Source: Eremophila alpestris peregrina (lineage: Eukaryota > Chordata > Aves > Passeriformes > Alaudidae). From it: DNA of 64,000 nt. Where the stretch lies: NCBI GenBank assembly GCA_009792885.1, contig WMCF01000025.1, positions 5,649,227 to 5,713,226 of the forward strand, given 5' to 3'. The position numbers and the translations under genes are program-made. Positions 1 through 11,935 of the stretch are shown piece after piece (positions within the stretch are counted from its first letter, which is position 1; each line of letters opens with the position of its first letter). A model generated the notes under the pieces. The model did no database searches and was not told the DNA's origin. It saw only the letters and a list, made by a program, of their open reading frames with translations.

Positions 1-1877
1 AGATATCTATAAATCAAGCAACTTCTGTTTTTTTTAACCTGGTTCATTGCTTTCTCATATTTTTACCCTTGTCTCTCATTAAACAATTTTTTCCTGACTC
101 ATTTACAAGGCAGGTTTTTATATCTAATCTTTGTAGTGATCTACTTCTGCTAAAAGCTCTAGAGTGATAGACAGGGAACAGATTCCTCTTATTCAATGCA
201 GAGCATGTTCAAAGTGTGAGACACAAGTCCAAATGCAAGTTTGCAAAACCATGCCAGTGATACCATCTCCTTCTGTGGCTTATTTAGTGTCAGTCCACCA
301 TGGTTCCTTAGTGACAGCTCACTCTTTATCACCTCAGCCAAACCCACAGACATAGGGATAGATGAATGACTGTTCTTTGTGCAGTACCTGTAGCCATGGT
401 TAAGAATAATCCTCATCAACTTTTGAAATATCTCAGACAAAATGACCACGGCAAAATGGCAGAATATCCCAGGCCACGTGTCCAAGAATTTGTTAACACC
501 ACCATTCCAGTACTTCCGCTATACAACTCTTATTCTATATTATATGCTTATTAATTTTCCACACTTTTTTCCCTACTCTTATTTTTGGATGATAGAAAGA
601 AAGAGAACTTACTTGGCCTGAGTGCCCGGAAGTAATTAATTTGAAAAAAAAAAAAATACCTGCCTACTCTTTCAAATGAAAAAAAAAATGTCACACACAA
701 GACAATTTGATGTGTTTTGCAGTACACACATCATTAACTCAACTACCTTTTTATTTTTCATTTCAGAATTTTTCCTCTCAAAAAAAATCACTATTAGGCA
801 AGAAAGTAAATTCCTCTCTGCTGCCATCAAAGAATGCTGCAAAATTTCACTCAGAAATCCACAATTGTCTTTTTATTCCCTCACCAAAGTCTTCTGAGAT
901 TCCAGATGAACAGCTTTCCCTTCAAGCTCCCACAAAGAAATGGATAGCTGAAATAAAATGTTCATTCAGCCAGAAACAGAAATATTTATTTTTGGAAATG
1001 AAAATTTGTGCAGTCTGTCTTTGTGTGTTTCTTTTAGTTTCGTAAAACATAACTCTGTAAAACACTTTCAACAGGCATAAACTATGGAATGCAACAAATC
1101 AAGAGTATAATAGTGGTCTCACAGCTTGAACATGGAAAATTATGTTGTCCAGATAATGTAAATAGATTGAAAATAGCGCCAGACAAGGAAGATTGCCATG
1201 GAATAGTAGTTATATAATTTTGAAGGGCAGAGATGTATCATTTCTGCTAGAGGCAAGAACCTGAAAGTGATTTATCAATACCAAAGAACTCCTATGAAAG
1301 ATTGTTATTTCTTCCCTCCATCAAAAAGGTAGTTGAAACAGTTGTCACTGAACTGCTAATGATTTGCCCTGCAGAGACATGTCAGAATGGGGTTTGGTCT
1401 TTATATCTCCACTCCAAAATATATTAGATTTTAATTGCTTATGAGGAAAGTTCTATGGGTAAAACTGAAGAGGCCCTTGCTACATTTTCCTACTTTCTTA
1501 CTCAATCTTTCTTACTCTTACAAGTTTTATGTAGCATCTAAACCTATACTTAAACTCTTCTAATACCAAGAAATTACCATTTCAATAATACCAAAATGAA
1601 ACTTTTTTTTCTGGTGTTTTATTGTTAAAATCACTCAAATTATTATATTCTCACCCGTTTCCCCAGCACACACACACACATGGAAAACTTATTCAGTGTG
1701 TCTCTCTTTGATTGATCAGCTATTCACAATTATGTGATTTCCTCAGATTGAATGGGACTATTTGCATTTATTAAATAATTTAAAATCTTCCAATTACTAA
1801 TCTAGCATAGGTAAGAGAAATCAGTTGATTTAAAACAGAGCAATAATACGGATTTTTATAAGGAATATGTGACGTAT
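1..1877. other. Unique AT-rich non-coding DNA
   Basis: No gene, RNA or recognised mobile element is seen here. Open frames are short (112 codons at most), AT-driven, and resemble no protein I know. The only structured element is a short CA dinucleotide run (about seven units) at 1667-1680. Short A-runs occur near 640-690. Confidence 0.6.
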
Positions 1878-2400
1878 TGTCATGGCTGAACCCCAGCTAG
1901 TAAATAAGTACCACACAACCTCTTGTTCACTCCTCTACCAGTGGGACCGAGGAGAGAATCAAAAGGGAAAAAGCCAGAAAACTCATGGGTTTGAGATAAA
2001 GACATTTTAAAAGAGAAATCATAAGCCATGCATCCAAACAAAGTAAAACAAGGAATTAAATCACTCCTTCCCAAGGGCACACAGGTGTTCAGCCATCTCC
2101 AGGAAAGCAGGGTCTCATGTGGTGTAACAGTTACTTGGAGAGACAAACACAATCATTGCAAATGTTTTCATTCCTTCTTTCTTTCCCCCATCTTTATACA
2201 GTGAGCATGATGTCATATGGTCTGAAAAATCCCTTTGTTCCTGGCTGTGTCTCCTCCCAACCTCCCATGGATCCCCAGCCCTCTCACCAGCATAGAAGTA
2301 CAAAAAGCAGAAAAGGCTTTGGCTCTGTGTAAGTCCTACTGAGCCAGAGCAAAAACATCTCTACATTATCAACCCTGTGTTCAGCATAAATCCTGATTGA
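1878..2400 (-). mobile_element. Solo LTR, avian ERVL-type (family 1, copy A)
   Basis: Read on the minus strand this is an LTR of a common avian family. Its 3' end is on the left (a CCCCAGC motif just inside a TGTCATGG terminus at 1878), followed by the segment matching the retroviral tail of this family. A TATA-like TGTATAAAG lies at 2193-2200 on the minus strand, beside the family's conserved ATGACATCATGC stretch. The outer (5') end is too decayed to place exactly; similarity fades near 2400. The 90-codon minus-strand frame at 1880-2152 lies wholly inside the LTR and is not a gene. Copies B (11417-11935) and C (25418-25875) have the same orientation. No internal retroviral sequence adjoins it. 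ERVL assignment is from memory of the family. Confidence 0.75.
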
Positions 2401-2952
2401 ATCACTTCAAAACTGAAAGTGAGGTCTACACTATAATTAGAAAACATAAGTATAGTTGAAAATGGGAAAGTAAAGAAAGAAAAGTATAATTTGACTCCTC
2501 TGTCTGTGTGGTCTCATGGAAATAGGAAAATAGTCTTCCTCTGTGCATGAAAAGATGTTTCTTTTAAGACAAATAATAATTGTATACTATGCTCAGTCAG
2601 AGAAATCCTGGGTCTCTGGCTTCCACATCTGCCTAGGTATCTCAGATAATTTAGACTATTCTTTAAAAGGATGTTAAATTTATCTTCTTAAGTTGATAGT
2701 CAGTCATCCAGAATCAATGGAGAGAATCACATATTTAAAAGATTTCTTGCATGGATATCTCCTTTACAGTCAAAAACTACATTTGAATGCATTGCATTTA
2801 AGCCTGTGTAGTTATGTTAACATATTCTGCTCTTCCATTAAGGAATAGGTACATAGGAAAAAAAAAAAGGAAGATGGCTGTTTTGCTCTGGATTGGCATT
2901 TTTTATTACAGATGTTTGGGAAGCACAATTTGTACCTGATAGATCAAACACT

Positions 2953-3043
2953 TAAACAAAACAAAACAAAACAAAACAAAAACAAAAACAAACAAACAAA
3001 CAAAAAACAAACAAAAAAAAAACCAAAAAAAAACCCCAAAACA
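2953..3043. repeat. AAAAC / AAAC simple repeat
   Basis: About 90 bases built from AAAAC and AAAC units that decay into A-runs with CC interruptions on the right. The minus-strand frame over it (2952-3173) reads a run of Phe, Leu, Val and Cys, which is a translation artefact of the repeat. It could be the expanded tail of an old retroposon, but no element body is recognised to its left. Confidence 0.9.
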
Positions 3044-5663
3044 TAAATGCAAGCAGCAAGGTATAGCTCTGAGTAAAACAATCTGGGAGCAGAAGAGTCT
3101 GAATAAAAGAAGAAACTAAAACCTGATGACTTGTGGAAATGCCCTCTGCTCCAGCCTCTAGTTTTTCAGCCAATATTAAAAAATATTGACAATATTGTCT
3201 TTTTATATGTGGTTATCAGAGACTTGCCCTAATGTCCACTGATTTTTCCCTTCATTAATTCTGACCATCTTCTACGATGTGACATACCTGTCCAAAACCA
3301 GTTTGTTTGCCATAGATAAACAGTAAAACATATCCAAAATCCTTTTAAAAGCAAATAATAATGCTTAAAAAATTGCAAAGCTTAAAAGACCCAGGAAAGG
3401 TAACAAACAAAAAATGCAGACATTGTGGTTAATATTTCTGTGTGAGCAGCTGCAGTGTTCATCTTAGCATACCATAGAAATTATTTAACACTTAAGTTTT
3501 ATTTTTTTTTTCAAAACTACACTCGGGGTATTTATATATACATATTAATAAAATATAAAAAATCAGTTTTTAAAAACTACTGAGTGATTAATGATAAAAT
3601 ATTCATAAATTAATTAAGCATAATTAGCATGAAAATATAGACACCATTTAGATGTTAATTAATTTTGTTTCCCTTATCTTACAAGAGCATATGTGGCATG
3701 TCTTGCAGCAAAAAATGTTATAGCAGAAGATGTCCTCTGGAATGTAATATATTTTAAAAAACACAGAGATGCTCAGAAATGCTTTCTAAATACATTTGTC
3801 ATACTAAGAGCTCCAAAAGCATGCAATTTGTTATATTTGAAACAATTATATGTATACAGAAAAGGACATGAACCTCTGACTCCAAGGGATCAAAAGAAAC
3901 TTGTCTATTAACCCATCTATTCAGTCCCCAGATATCAGTTACCCAGCTGTACCCTGACATCTCTTTCATCTTAAATCTTGTTCAAAAGCTATTTTTATTG
4001 CTGCCCTCTGTGCTGTCAGTCATGGTTTAATAATGCTCAATAGAAAGTCAGGTGCCCTGAAGTGTTTACACATTCCCAGTAAAGAAATTTGAAATAAACA
4101 ATATTTCTCAGACTGCAGTTTAGAAAGACATTTCAAAAGTTAATTGAAATTGAGTTCTGTCAATAAAGCAAATAATTTTGAAACTTCTTAGCTTCTCAAT
4201 ATTTAATTTAAAATAACAAGCTAAGGGCAACTATATTTTTAATCGCAAGTGATTTTCTTCTGCAAAAAAGCCAGCTGCTATGCTTTTGTGAAGGTATGTG
4301 CTGGGCCTAAACTTCCTGAAAGTGTTTGGATCATATTCTGACAGTTCTTAATTCAGATTACAGTTAAGAGGTGAAAACAGTATTCCAGATTTATATATAC
4401 AGGAGAGACAGGCAGAAAATAGATTATATTTCCATTTCATGTTCTCCAAACTGCCAGGTACCTGAAGAAAGGAAGGGTTAGAATGAGTTTAATGGGTAAA
4501 AATCCATTATTTGTAGGTAAATTTTACTTATGCATTTTCTGTAAGAGTCATCAGGGTTTTGACTATTCCTTGATCACATCCTTAGTTCAGACAAGCTTCT
4601 CATGAGAAATTCACTTTTGTTTGATGTCAATGGATCAACAAATATTCTTATGGATCTTTATGTGCTCAAGTAATTTATTTTCATAAGAATAAGAAGCATT
4701 TCTTTCATGGACATTTTTCATTTAAAATCCAACCAAAATTATGCACAGGAGAAAACACTTAAATAAAATAATCTTTAAAAGTAACATAATCCAAGGTATT
4801 TTTATACAAATTCTGAGCACTGAGCTATCCACCAGGAACATATTAACAATAAATGCAGAATGTATCAGTTTCCATAAAAATAATTAAACTTTAGGGATGG
4901 GAAAGTCATGAATGCATGCAGTAACACTGTAATGTATTTTATATTCATGTAGATTTGAAACATGAAATATGGTCAGAGGAAATATTTCTTTTTAACCTTG
5001 AGGTCTGAAAAATGATAATTCAACTTGATAACCATTTTGCTGCACACCGTATTAGGCTACAAGCCAGACATTTTTATACTAAATGGGGCCATATTTGCAT
5101 AAAGTTGTCAGGATTGGGGTTTTTTTCAGGAAGGGGGTTAGAAGAATATGTTCTTAGGAAATATTTTGTATGCAGAAAGGAAGAAAGGAAGAAATATACT
5201 TAAGATTTTTATAGTTGCTTTGAGTTTACATTATATAATGTACTCCAAAAAATGTCCTTTTTCAACTTCGGTTCTTACCTGAAATATTTGAAAACATATT
5301 TTTTTGTGACCATTCTGTCTGAACAAAAAAAGTCAGTGTTAAATTACACTTTTTTATTTTCTGCCGTTCCATAACGATATTTTCTTATCAATCAGTGTTT
5401 CCAAAAAATTGCAGTTTGATAGCAAGGAGAGTTCAGAAAGTCATTTTAGATAAACTACCAAAGACAGAGAGTTATAAAGTGCCACAGAATGAGCAGAACA
5501 TCTGAACACAAAAGTGGCCTTTCTGATATAATTTATTACGAGCACTTAGGAAAGTCAACATGAGGGAACATAAAAATTACTGCAATTGAACAAACTAGTG
5601 AACCAGTAAATATAACATTTTCTCCCGGACAGTAATGAAAAACAAAGACTTTGAACTATATTG

Positions 5664-5736
5664 TTTCTATTTCCTTCTCCTTCTTCTCCTCCTTCTTCTC
5701 CTCCATCCTTTTCCCTTCCCCATCCCCTCTCTTTTC
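5664..5736 (+). repeat. Pyrimidine-rich tract (CTT/CTC)
   Basis: Roughly 70 bases almost free of purines, made of irregular CTT, CTC and CCTT units. Such homopyrimidine/homopurine tracts can form triplex (H-DNA) under strain. It is not followed by a recognisable splice acceptor and exon, so I do not read it as a polypyrimidine tract of an intron end. Confidence 0.8.
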
Positions 5737-8700
5737 ACTGGGAAAAGTATAAAAAACCCTTAAATTTAATTTAGTTTATTTACAAAACAAAAATACTTAT
5801 AAAACTTGTTTACACAGATTATGAGTAGTTAAAATTGAAAAAAAAAAAAAACCACTATATTTAAAATTACTGGGTTTAACTGACCAGAATTTTTTTTTCA
5901 TTTTATGAAAAAAAATTAGTTTAGTGTTATGAAGTATCAGGAAGAAAAGTTTTTTTAAATGTTCAAATACTTGAGAAAAATGTGTCCCTTTTAAGTGTTG
6001 CTTTAATTCAAACTGAATACTTAAAATTATTACAACTTTGCAACTTCATTTTTTATTTGTTATATAATTCTTGACTGTGAAAATTTAACAATTTTAGCAC
6101 AATTATGAATAAATATCAAATATGTATTTGATAAGGTGCATCATTAAAATAATGAATTGTTTGATGTACTGACATTGCTAGATCATGGAAGGTAGGAATT
6201 AATTAATTTGTAAAACACAAATTTGATAATTACAAGTGGAAGGGGAAAAGTCTTGACTAGTTAACACTGCAGAAAACATTTTGAAGAGATTTTTTTTTTC
6301 TTTTATAGAAAATTATGAAAATTCAGGAAGCCAGAATGAACTTTTTTCAAGTACTACCCTTGACTCTTTTGACTGAGCTTCAGTATTAATATTCTCAGGT
6401 CTGAAAAGAGAACTATATTCCTGGTTCACCTGCTTTCTACATTTACATCTATTTTTCCTGTAAGTTTACCTAGTGTGGCACATGGATCATTGTCAAAATA
6501 TACTCTCTTTTCTCTTATTCTGTACTCTGATTTTTTTTTTTCTGAGGAGTGAACTAAACTGTTCAGCATCCATATTTTAAATATTATTGTTTTTTCTTGA
6601 GCAGAATGTACCACCAGACACCTGCCAAATTATCCTGCATTTCTGATACCTAAAAATGCATTTTAAAATTCCTTCTTTATGGTTCTCAATCTGTTCTGTT
6701 CTGTGATGACTTTCTCTTCTGATTCTGAGTCATTAGTGACTTCCAACAACAGTAGGCAGTTCTGTTTTCTTTCCCTACCTAACTTGGTACAATTCCTTTT
6801 GTTTCAGAAAACTTTCTATTTTCCTTGGTTTATGACCAGCCTTAAAGACTTTGCATGTCTTTACCACTTTAGGAAGTAGTAGTTCCCTTAGGAAAATTTA
6901 CAGATAAGGTTAAAAAAAAATACGTTTCAACCCTCTGGAAAACATGTACAAAGAGTAGGCTGAGAGCAGGTAAAAGACAACTTAAATCAAAACAGATATA
7001 ACTTTAAAACTTATCTCCAGTCACTGTGTACAGCAGACTGTCCTGTCTTTCCAAATTGTCTTATTGCAACTTATCTACAAATGTATTTAGTTACATTTTT
7101 ATTGCTTCTAATTCTTGTTGCTTTTTCTTTAAGTTTAATCAATTTTATGCTGCTCTTCTCTTTCACCAGAAGCAAATGCCAATTTAGATATTCTTCACTT
7201 TGCCCTTTCGTTTTGCACCTATTTGTGAAAAAAATTACTGCTGTGACTTAAGAGAATCAATTTAGCAAATAGTATTTCATGTATCGCCATATGATCCTAT
7301 AAGATAGTGAATAGTAAGGAAGAAATAAAGAGGAACTGCCATTTCTCTGGCTTTTCCCAGAAGCCCAGAAAAATATTTATATCAATAGGTTACACTGAAA
7401 ATATTTATGCTTTACAGGGTAGAATTATGATATTATAGCAGAACTATTACCATGGATAAACACAGAAATTAATAAACTTCCCAAGTCAGTAACTATTTCT
7501 GCTGTGGAAAAATTTGGCATACCACTATTGATGATTCAAGCCAAAAAGAATAAAACAGATTAATTTCTGAACATCTGATACAGGATCTCTGAAAATCACC
7601 TGGTTTTCACAAGGTGAGATAGTCATTTCCTGAGCACCACTTCCAAGAGTGCCCAGCTATTACTGCACCCCCAAAGATGACTTGGAGGAGAAAATCTATG
7701 GCTTTTCTGTGAGACAGCTAAGCAAACAGCAGAACACACACTAGGTTCTTCACAAAAACCCACATAACCACAACATTAAAGTCTGTCAAAATCAAAATTA
7801 TGCAAAGACATCCAATGCCTAGAGTTTCGTTCTCTCATGAACATACACATCACTCCTTATGAGACTGCGCAGATAGAAATGATTAATCAAGAAAAGGCAT
7901 TTGATTGAAGTATTAATATTGTTGTCTGAGAAAAGAAAATTAATTTTGTACTCCTAGGTTTGGCACTCTAAGTAAAAGAAAATGTGCCATATACTGAAAA
8001 AGGACTGCACAATTAGTACGTACACAGACATGAATGAAGCTGCTCATGAGATTCCTACTGATTAGGCCAGGCTGGGATATCTCAAAACCAGGGTAATATC
8101 CTTTGAATTCAAATTTCACTAATTCATTTTTTTACAGTGAAAACTAAGACTTAGTAAAGTGAGTTTGAAAGAGAAAAAATAATTCCCTCCATAATTTCCA
8201 ATAAAAATAACACACAGAACACCAAAGTCCACAGTGTGGCTAGGGTTTAATGTTTACCATTTAGTTCAACAATGATTAATTTTAGAATCAACATTTGGAA
8301 CATCTGCTCAAAAAAAACTGTTTCCCCCCTTGAAGAAGTAAATACATTATTTTAGAAACTATGTTTGAGGTAAGTACATGCCATAAGCTTGTATTTTATG
8401 CAAGATGAAGATACGTACTTAGCACATATTACCTGATTTTACAGCAATTTAACACGGCAAATGAGTACAGGCTTGTGTTGTAAATTTATACCAATTTATG
8501 AAAGATTTGTTTAACATATAATGGTAGGAGGACAAACATTTCATTATAGAAAATGAGTCTGCAAAATAATACTATCCTATAGAAACTCTGCCTAGCAGAG
8601 CACCCAAATCCTATAATTTCCTCTTTATTTATTTATAGAAACATAAGAATTACAAAAGCTTAACAGAAAGTGCTGAAATGAAATGCATTGCATTTATTAT

Positions 8701-9204
8701 CTTGCTTTAAGCCTGGAAAAACTAACCCTGAAGGGCAACACAGACTTTCTCATGGCTGGACACAGTTGAAGTCACTGACAGCAACATGCCAAATGAAATC
8801 AGACACATTCTTTAACATCTGATGCTGATTTGAGTGAGTCCAGTCCAGGGGACAAAAGTACAGCTCTGTTTTACTGTTAACCACAATTTTAGTATAGTCC
8901 ACAGAAGAAAATTATTTAATTTACCTTTCTCGACAGTACAGCTGTAGCAAATCTTACTGAGATTCTCTCCTAGAGCTCTCATCTTCTCCCAACCAGTGTA
9001 CAACATCTTCAAGGATGGGAGCAGATCACCACCATTAAAGATACCAATATAGAGACACATGTATAAGGAGAGTTTCAAAATCATCTAGTTGTGCTCAGTA
9101 TTGTGGCCAGTCCTGATTAATTTCTTCACTTATAATCTGGATGACTGGTACTTTTCCTCAGTAAGTTCATGGACCAGAAACACTAAGTTGTGTGATATTG
9201 CTGA

Positions 9205-9528
9205 TCTGCTGGAGTGTAGGAGGGATCTTGACTGGGTCAAAGGGCCAAGGCCAAGGGCATGAGGTTCAACAAAGCCAGGTGGTGTTTCTACAATTCTGTC
9301 ACAACAATCCTGTGCTGGGAGAGGAGTGGCTAGAAAATGGCCCTGCAGAAGGGGCTGAACATGGGTTAGCACGTGCCCAGGAGGCCAAGAGGGCAGATGG
9401 CATCCTGGCTTTTAAAAGAAATAGTGTGGCCTGCAGAGTCTGTGATCATCCCCTGTACTTGTTCCTGGTGAGGCTTCATCTTGAATCCTGCGTTCAATTC
9501 TGGGTCCCTCACTACAAGGACATTTAGG
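9205..9528 (+). pseudogene. CR1 ORF2 C-terminal remnant
   Basis: One frame stays open for about 100 codons and still aligns by eye to the C-terminal end of CR1 ORF2, the part after the reverse-transcriptase catalytic core. Recognisable blocks are a GHEVQQSQ stretch, an EAKRADGILAF block corresponding to the conserved AKKANGILG-type block, and VRLHLESCVQFWVPHYKDI near the end. The YxDD catalytic motif lies upstream of the truncation and is absent. A TAG at 9526-9528 replaces a sense codon of the element, so the ORF is broken, and there is no start of its own. This is a dead LINE fragment, not a host gene. Confidence 0.85.
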
Positions 9529-9993
9529 TGTGGGAGTGAGGTTAGAGAAATGACACTGAAGCTGATGAAATATCTAGAGAGCCCAAGTCTTACGAGCAGC
9601 AGCAGATAGAGCTGCTTACTTGTTTAGCCTGCAGAAAAAGAGATTCAGGGGAGACCTTATCACTGTCTACAATAACATAAAAGGAAGTAGTGGATCAGTT
9701 TCTTTTCCCAAATAACAAGTTGACAGGACAAAAGGAAATGGTCTGAAGTTGCACTAAGGGAGGTTCAAGTTGGATATTAGGAAAAATTTCTTCAGTGAAA
9801 GGTTGGTCGGGCATTGGAACTGTCTCTCCAGGGAAATGGTGGTATAACCATCCCAGGAAGCATTCAAAAGTTATGTGGTTATGGCACTTAGGGACAGGGT
9901 TTAGTGGTGAATAGTGCAGTCCTGGGTTAAAGTTGAGCTTGGTGAACTTGGAGGTCTTTTCAACCTCAGCAATCCTATAACTGTATGATTATA
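9205..9993 (+). mobile_element. CR1 LINE, 5'-truncated, longest copy in the window
   Basis: The plus strand carries the last third of the avian CR1 reverse-transcriptase ORF followed by the CR1 3' region in the right order. Landmarks are ATGAGGTTCAACAAAGCCA near 9259, CCTCACTACAAGGACAT near 9507, GGGGAGACCTTATCACT near 9649, TTGGATATTAGGAAAAATTT near 9772, GGCATTGGAACTG near 9810, and GAGGTCTTTTCAACCTCAGC near 9950. The end is a decayed form of the CR1 tail octamer (near 9985). Truncation at the 5' end is normal for CR1, whose reverse transcription usually stops early. Base divergence from the family sequence is substantial, so this is an old insertion. No clear target duplication is expected for CR1. 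Confidence 0.93.
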
Positions 9994-11416
9994 AACAGCA
10001 ATGGAACTGCCAGAAAAAAAAAGTCTTTTTAAAAGTGAGCCTATCATGTTGATTCAGTTGAAAGATATTTCCTATCCTGTTTGGTTCAGATTGTTTTCCT
10101 TTTGCTCCCCTTTTTGTTTGAATTTACTGGACTTGCACACACAGCAAATGTTAAGAGTATTATAATGAACAGCCACATATGCTAAATTTAAATTTGCAAA
10201 TATGAATCTTTTATACCCCTTCAGTCAGAGAACAATGATTTACATGACTTCTAGGTTTAGCTAAAATAGTGACTGCTGAGCACCACAATGGGGGTGAAAA
10301 TGTTTGATTTTCTCTTAGAGATAAATAAATACTGGCAAAACTTTTTGTGGTGAGTCTGAATTTCTTCCTGCACAGTATGAAAAAATGGATGTGTATCAAG
10401 ACAGTGGCTGACTTAAAAAAAGGACTATACAAAGATAGTTACGCTGACAATTGCATTATATTCAAGACATACCAAAGTAATTGAATTATTTTGATGAACT
10501 ACAGAAGCCTTCGGCTAAGACCTTAATTATCTAATTTTTTGGTGCATTTAGCAAACACTTGAGCATTTTTGTTAAAGAATTATCTTGGGGAATTGGTATA
10601 TTAATGAACAAAAAGAGGTAGAATTTTTAGGTAAAGCACCTGCTATGAGGTGTTTGCCAAAACTATCAAGATCCCTGAATCTCTGTGGTGTCCCAGAAGT
10701 AATCATCAGCTGTCAACTGTGTACGTCAGGTTTTATTTTTAACCTTCAAAAGTAAAGACCACATTTTTAACAATGCCTGCTACCTTCTACTAAATGTATT
10801 GCCACACCTTTCAAATGATACACTGTATGCTGCAATTCAGGTTTAAAGAATTTCAAGACTGAAACATCAATTTAGGATCTGTTCTGCACCATATGCAGGA
10901 CTGAAAAATTAAAGGCAAGGAACAGATGCTGAAAGACTACCCACTTAAATCCTACATAAGTAGTAACTTTTACTGCAACTATGGTATCACCTGAACTGAA
11001 ATGAATACTATATGAAAGTGAGGGGGGAAAAGCTCCTCACTTAATATACGTTTCATAGTCTTCAGCATGTAAACTATTATTTATATTCTATTATGTATAG
11101 ACCATTTTCAACATTTCTGTGATTCATGGCTCTGAAGGAATTTTTAAATGTACGATAGTTAGGTTTTGAAAGTTCATCTTATGCAGACTGCTGTGTACCA
11201 CACATTAAATTATTCCTCTCAGTCAACTTTGCAAGTCATTTAAAAGAATGAGTAACTCCCTGGAGTCTGTGGATCACAGGCTGAAATCCACTGATCCGTA
11301 GGACAGGTGTCAATGATCAGTGAGGTTTTCAAGCTCGCTTCCTGTCACGTCTCCACTGTGCACTAGTACAATTATCAGCTTGATTTGCTTTAAAGGACTT
11401 GGGAAAGACATCTTTT
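9994..11416. other. Unique AT-rich non-coding DNA
   Basis: No gene or mobile element recognised. A 23-base word at 10319-10341 recurs exactly at 20056-20078 (see findings). Open frames are short and uninformative. Confidence 0.55.
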
Positions 11417-11935
11417 TGTTTAAACAGTCAGACAGCCAAATACCACACAGCCATTTGCTCACTCTAACCCAGTGGGGTGAGGGAGAGAATAGGCAAAAAA
11501 GCAAAATTTCTGGATTGAGATGAAGACATTTGAATAGGACAGAACAGAAAGAGAAGATAATAGTAATGATAAAATATGTAAAAAACAAATAATGCACCAT
11601 GCAGTTGTTTTCCAGTCGCTGACTGATGCCCAGCTGGTTCCCAAGCAGTGGGCCACCACTCCCTACCCCCTACCTCATTCTTTTATTCAGTATGACACCA
11701 TATGGTATGGAATATGCTTGTGGTCAGTTTGGTTCAGCCATCCTGGTTTCTTGTACACTCACAGCCTCCTCACTGGCAGGGCAGCATGGGAAGGGAAAAG
11801 GTCCTTGACAGTGCTACTCGGTATTAGCAAAAGAATCAGTGTGTTATCAACATTATTCTCATGCTAATGCAAAGCATAGCACCCAGGCAGGTACTAGAAA
11901 AAAAAATTAACCCTTTTCCAGATGAAGCCAGAACA
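11417..11935 (-). mobile_element. Solo LTR, avian ERVL-type (family 1, copy B)
   Basis: This copy retains both ends of the family as read on the minus strand. The 5' end (right side, about 11935) reads TGTTCTGGCTTCATC, a decayed form of the family's conserved start, followed by a block resembling AGTTAATTTTC. The 3' end (left) carries the block complementary to CCACACAGCCATTTGCTCACT near 11453. The CCATATGGTGTCATAC block and a TATA-like GAATAAAAG on the minus strand sit near 11685-11705. Flanks show no matching target duplication (TTTTT left, ATGAG right), so the ends are eroded or misplaced by a few bases. The overlapping frames at 11310-11867 are LTR translations and not genes. Confidence 0.85.

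Larger units (their letters stand above)
2401..9204. other. Unique AT-rich non-coding DNA
   Basis: Long stretch with no supported gene. It contains the A-rich simple repeat at 2953-3043 and the pyrimidine tract at 5664-5736, listed separately. Remaining open frames (for example 6679-6879, 8812-9084) are short, lack any recognisable domain and have the base composition of their surroundings. No LTR or CR1 tail was recognised between these points. Confidence 0.55.

Noticed and set aside
2952..3173. 73-codon minus frame with a hydrophobic Phe/Cys/Val run resembling a membrane segment
   Set aside because: The run is the translation of the AAAAC/AAAC simple repeat.
8812..9084. 90-codon minus frame next to the CR1 copy, considered as CR1 or a gene
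   Set aside because: It shows none of the CR1 landmarks and no domain, and has no splice or promoter context.
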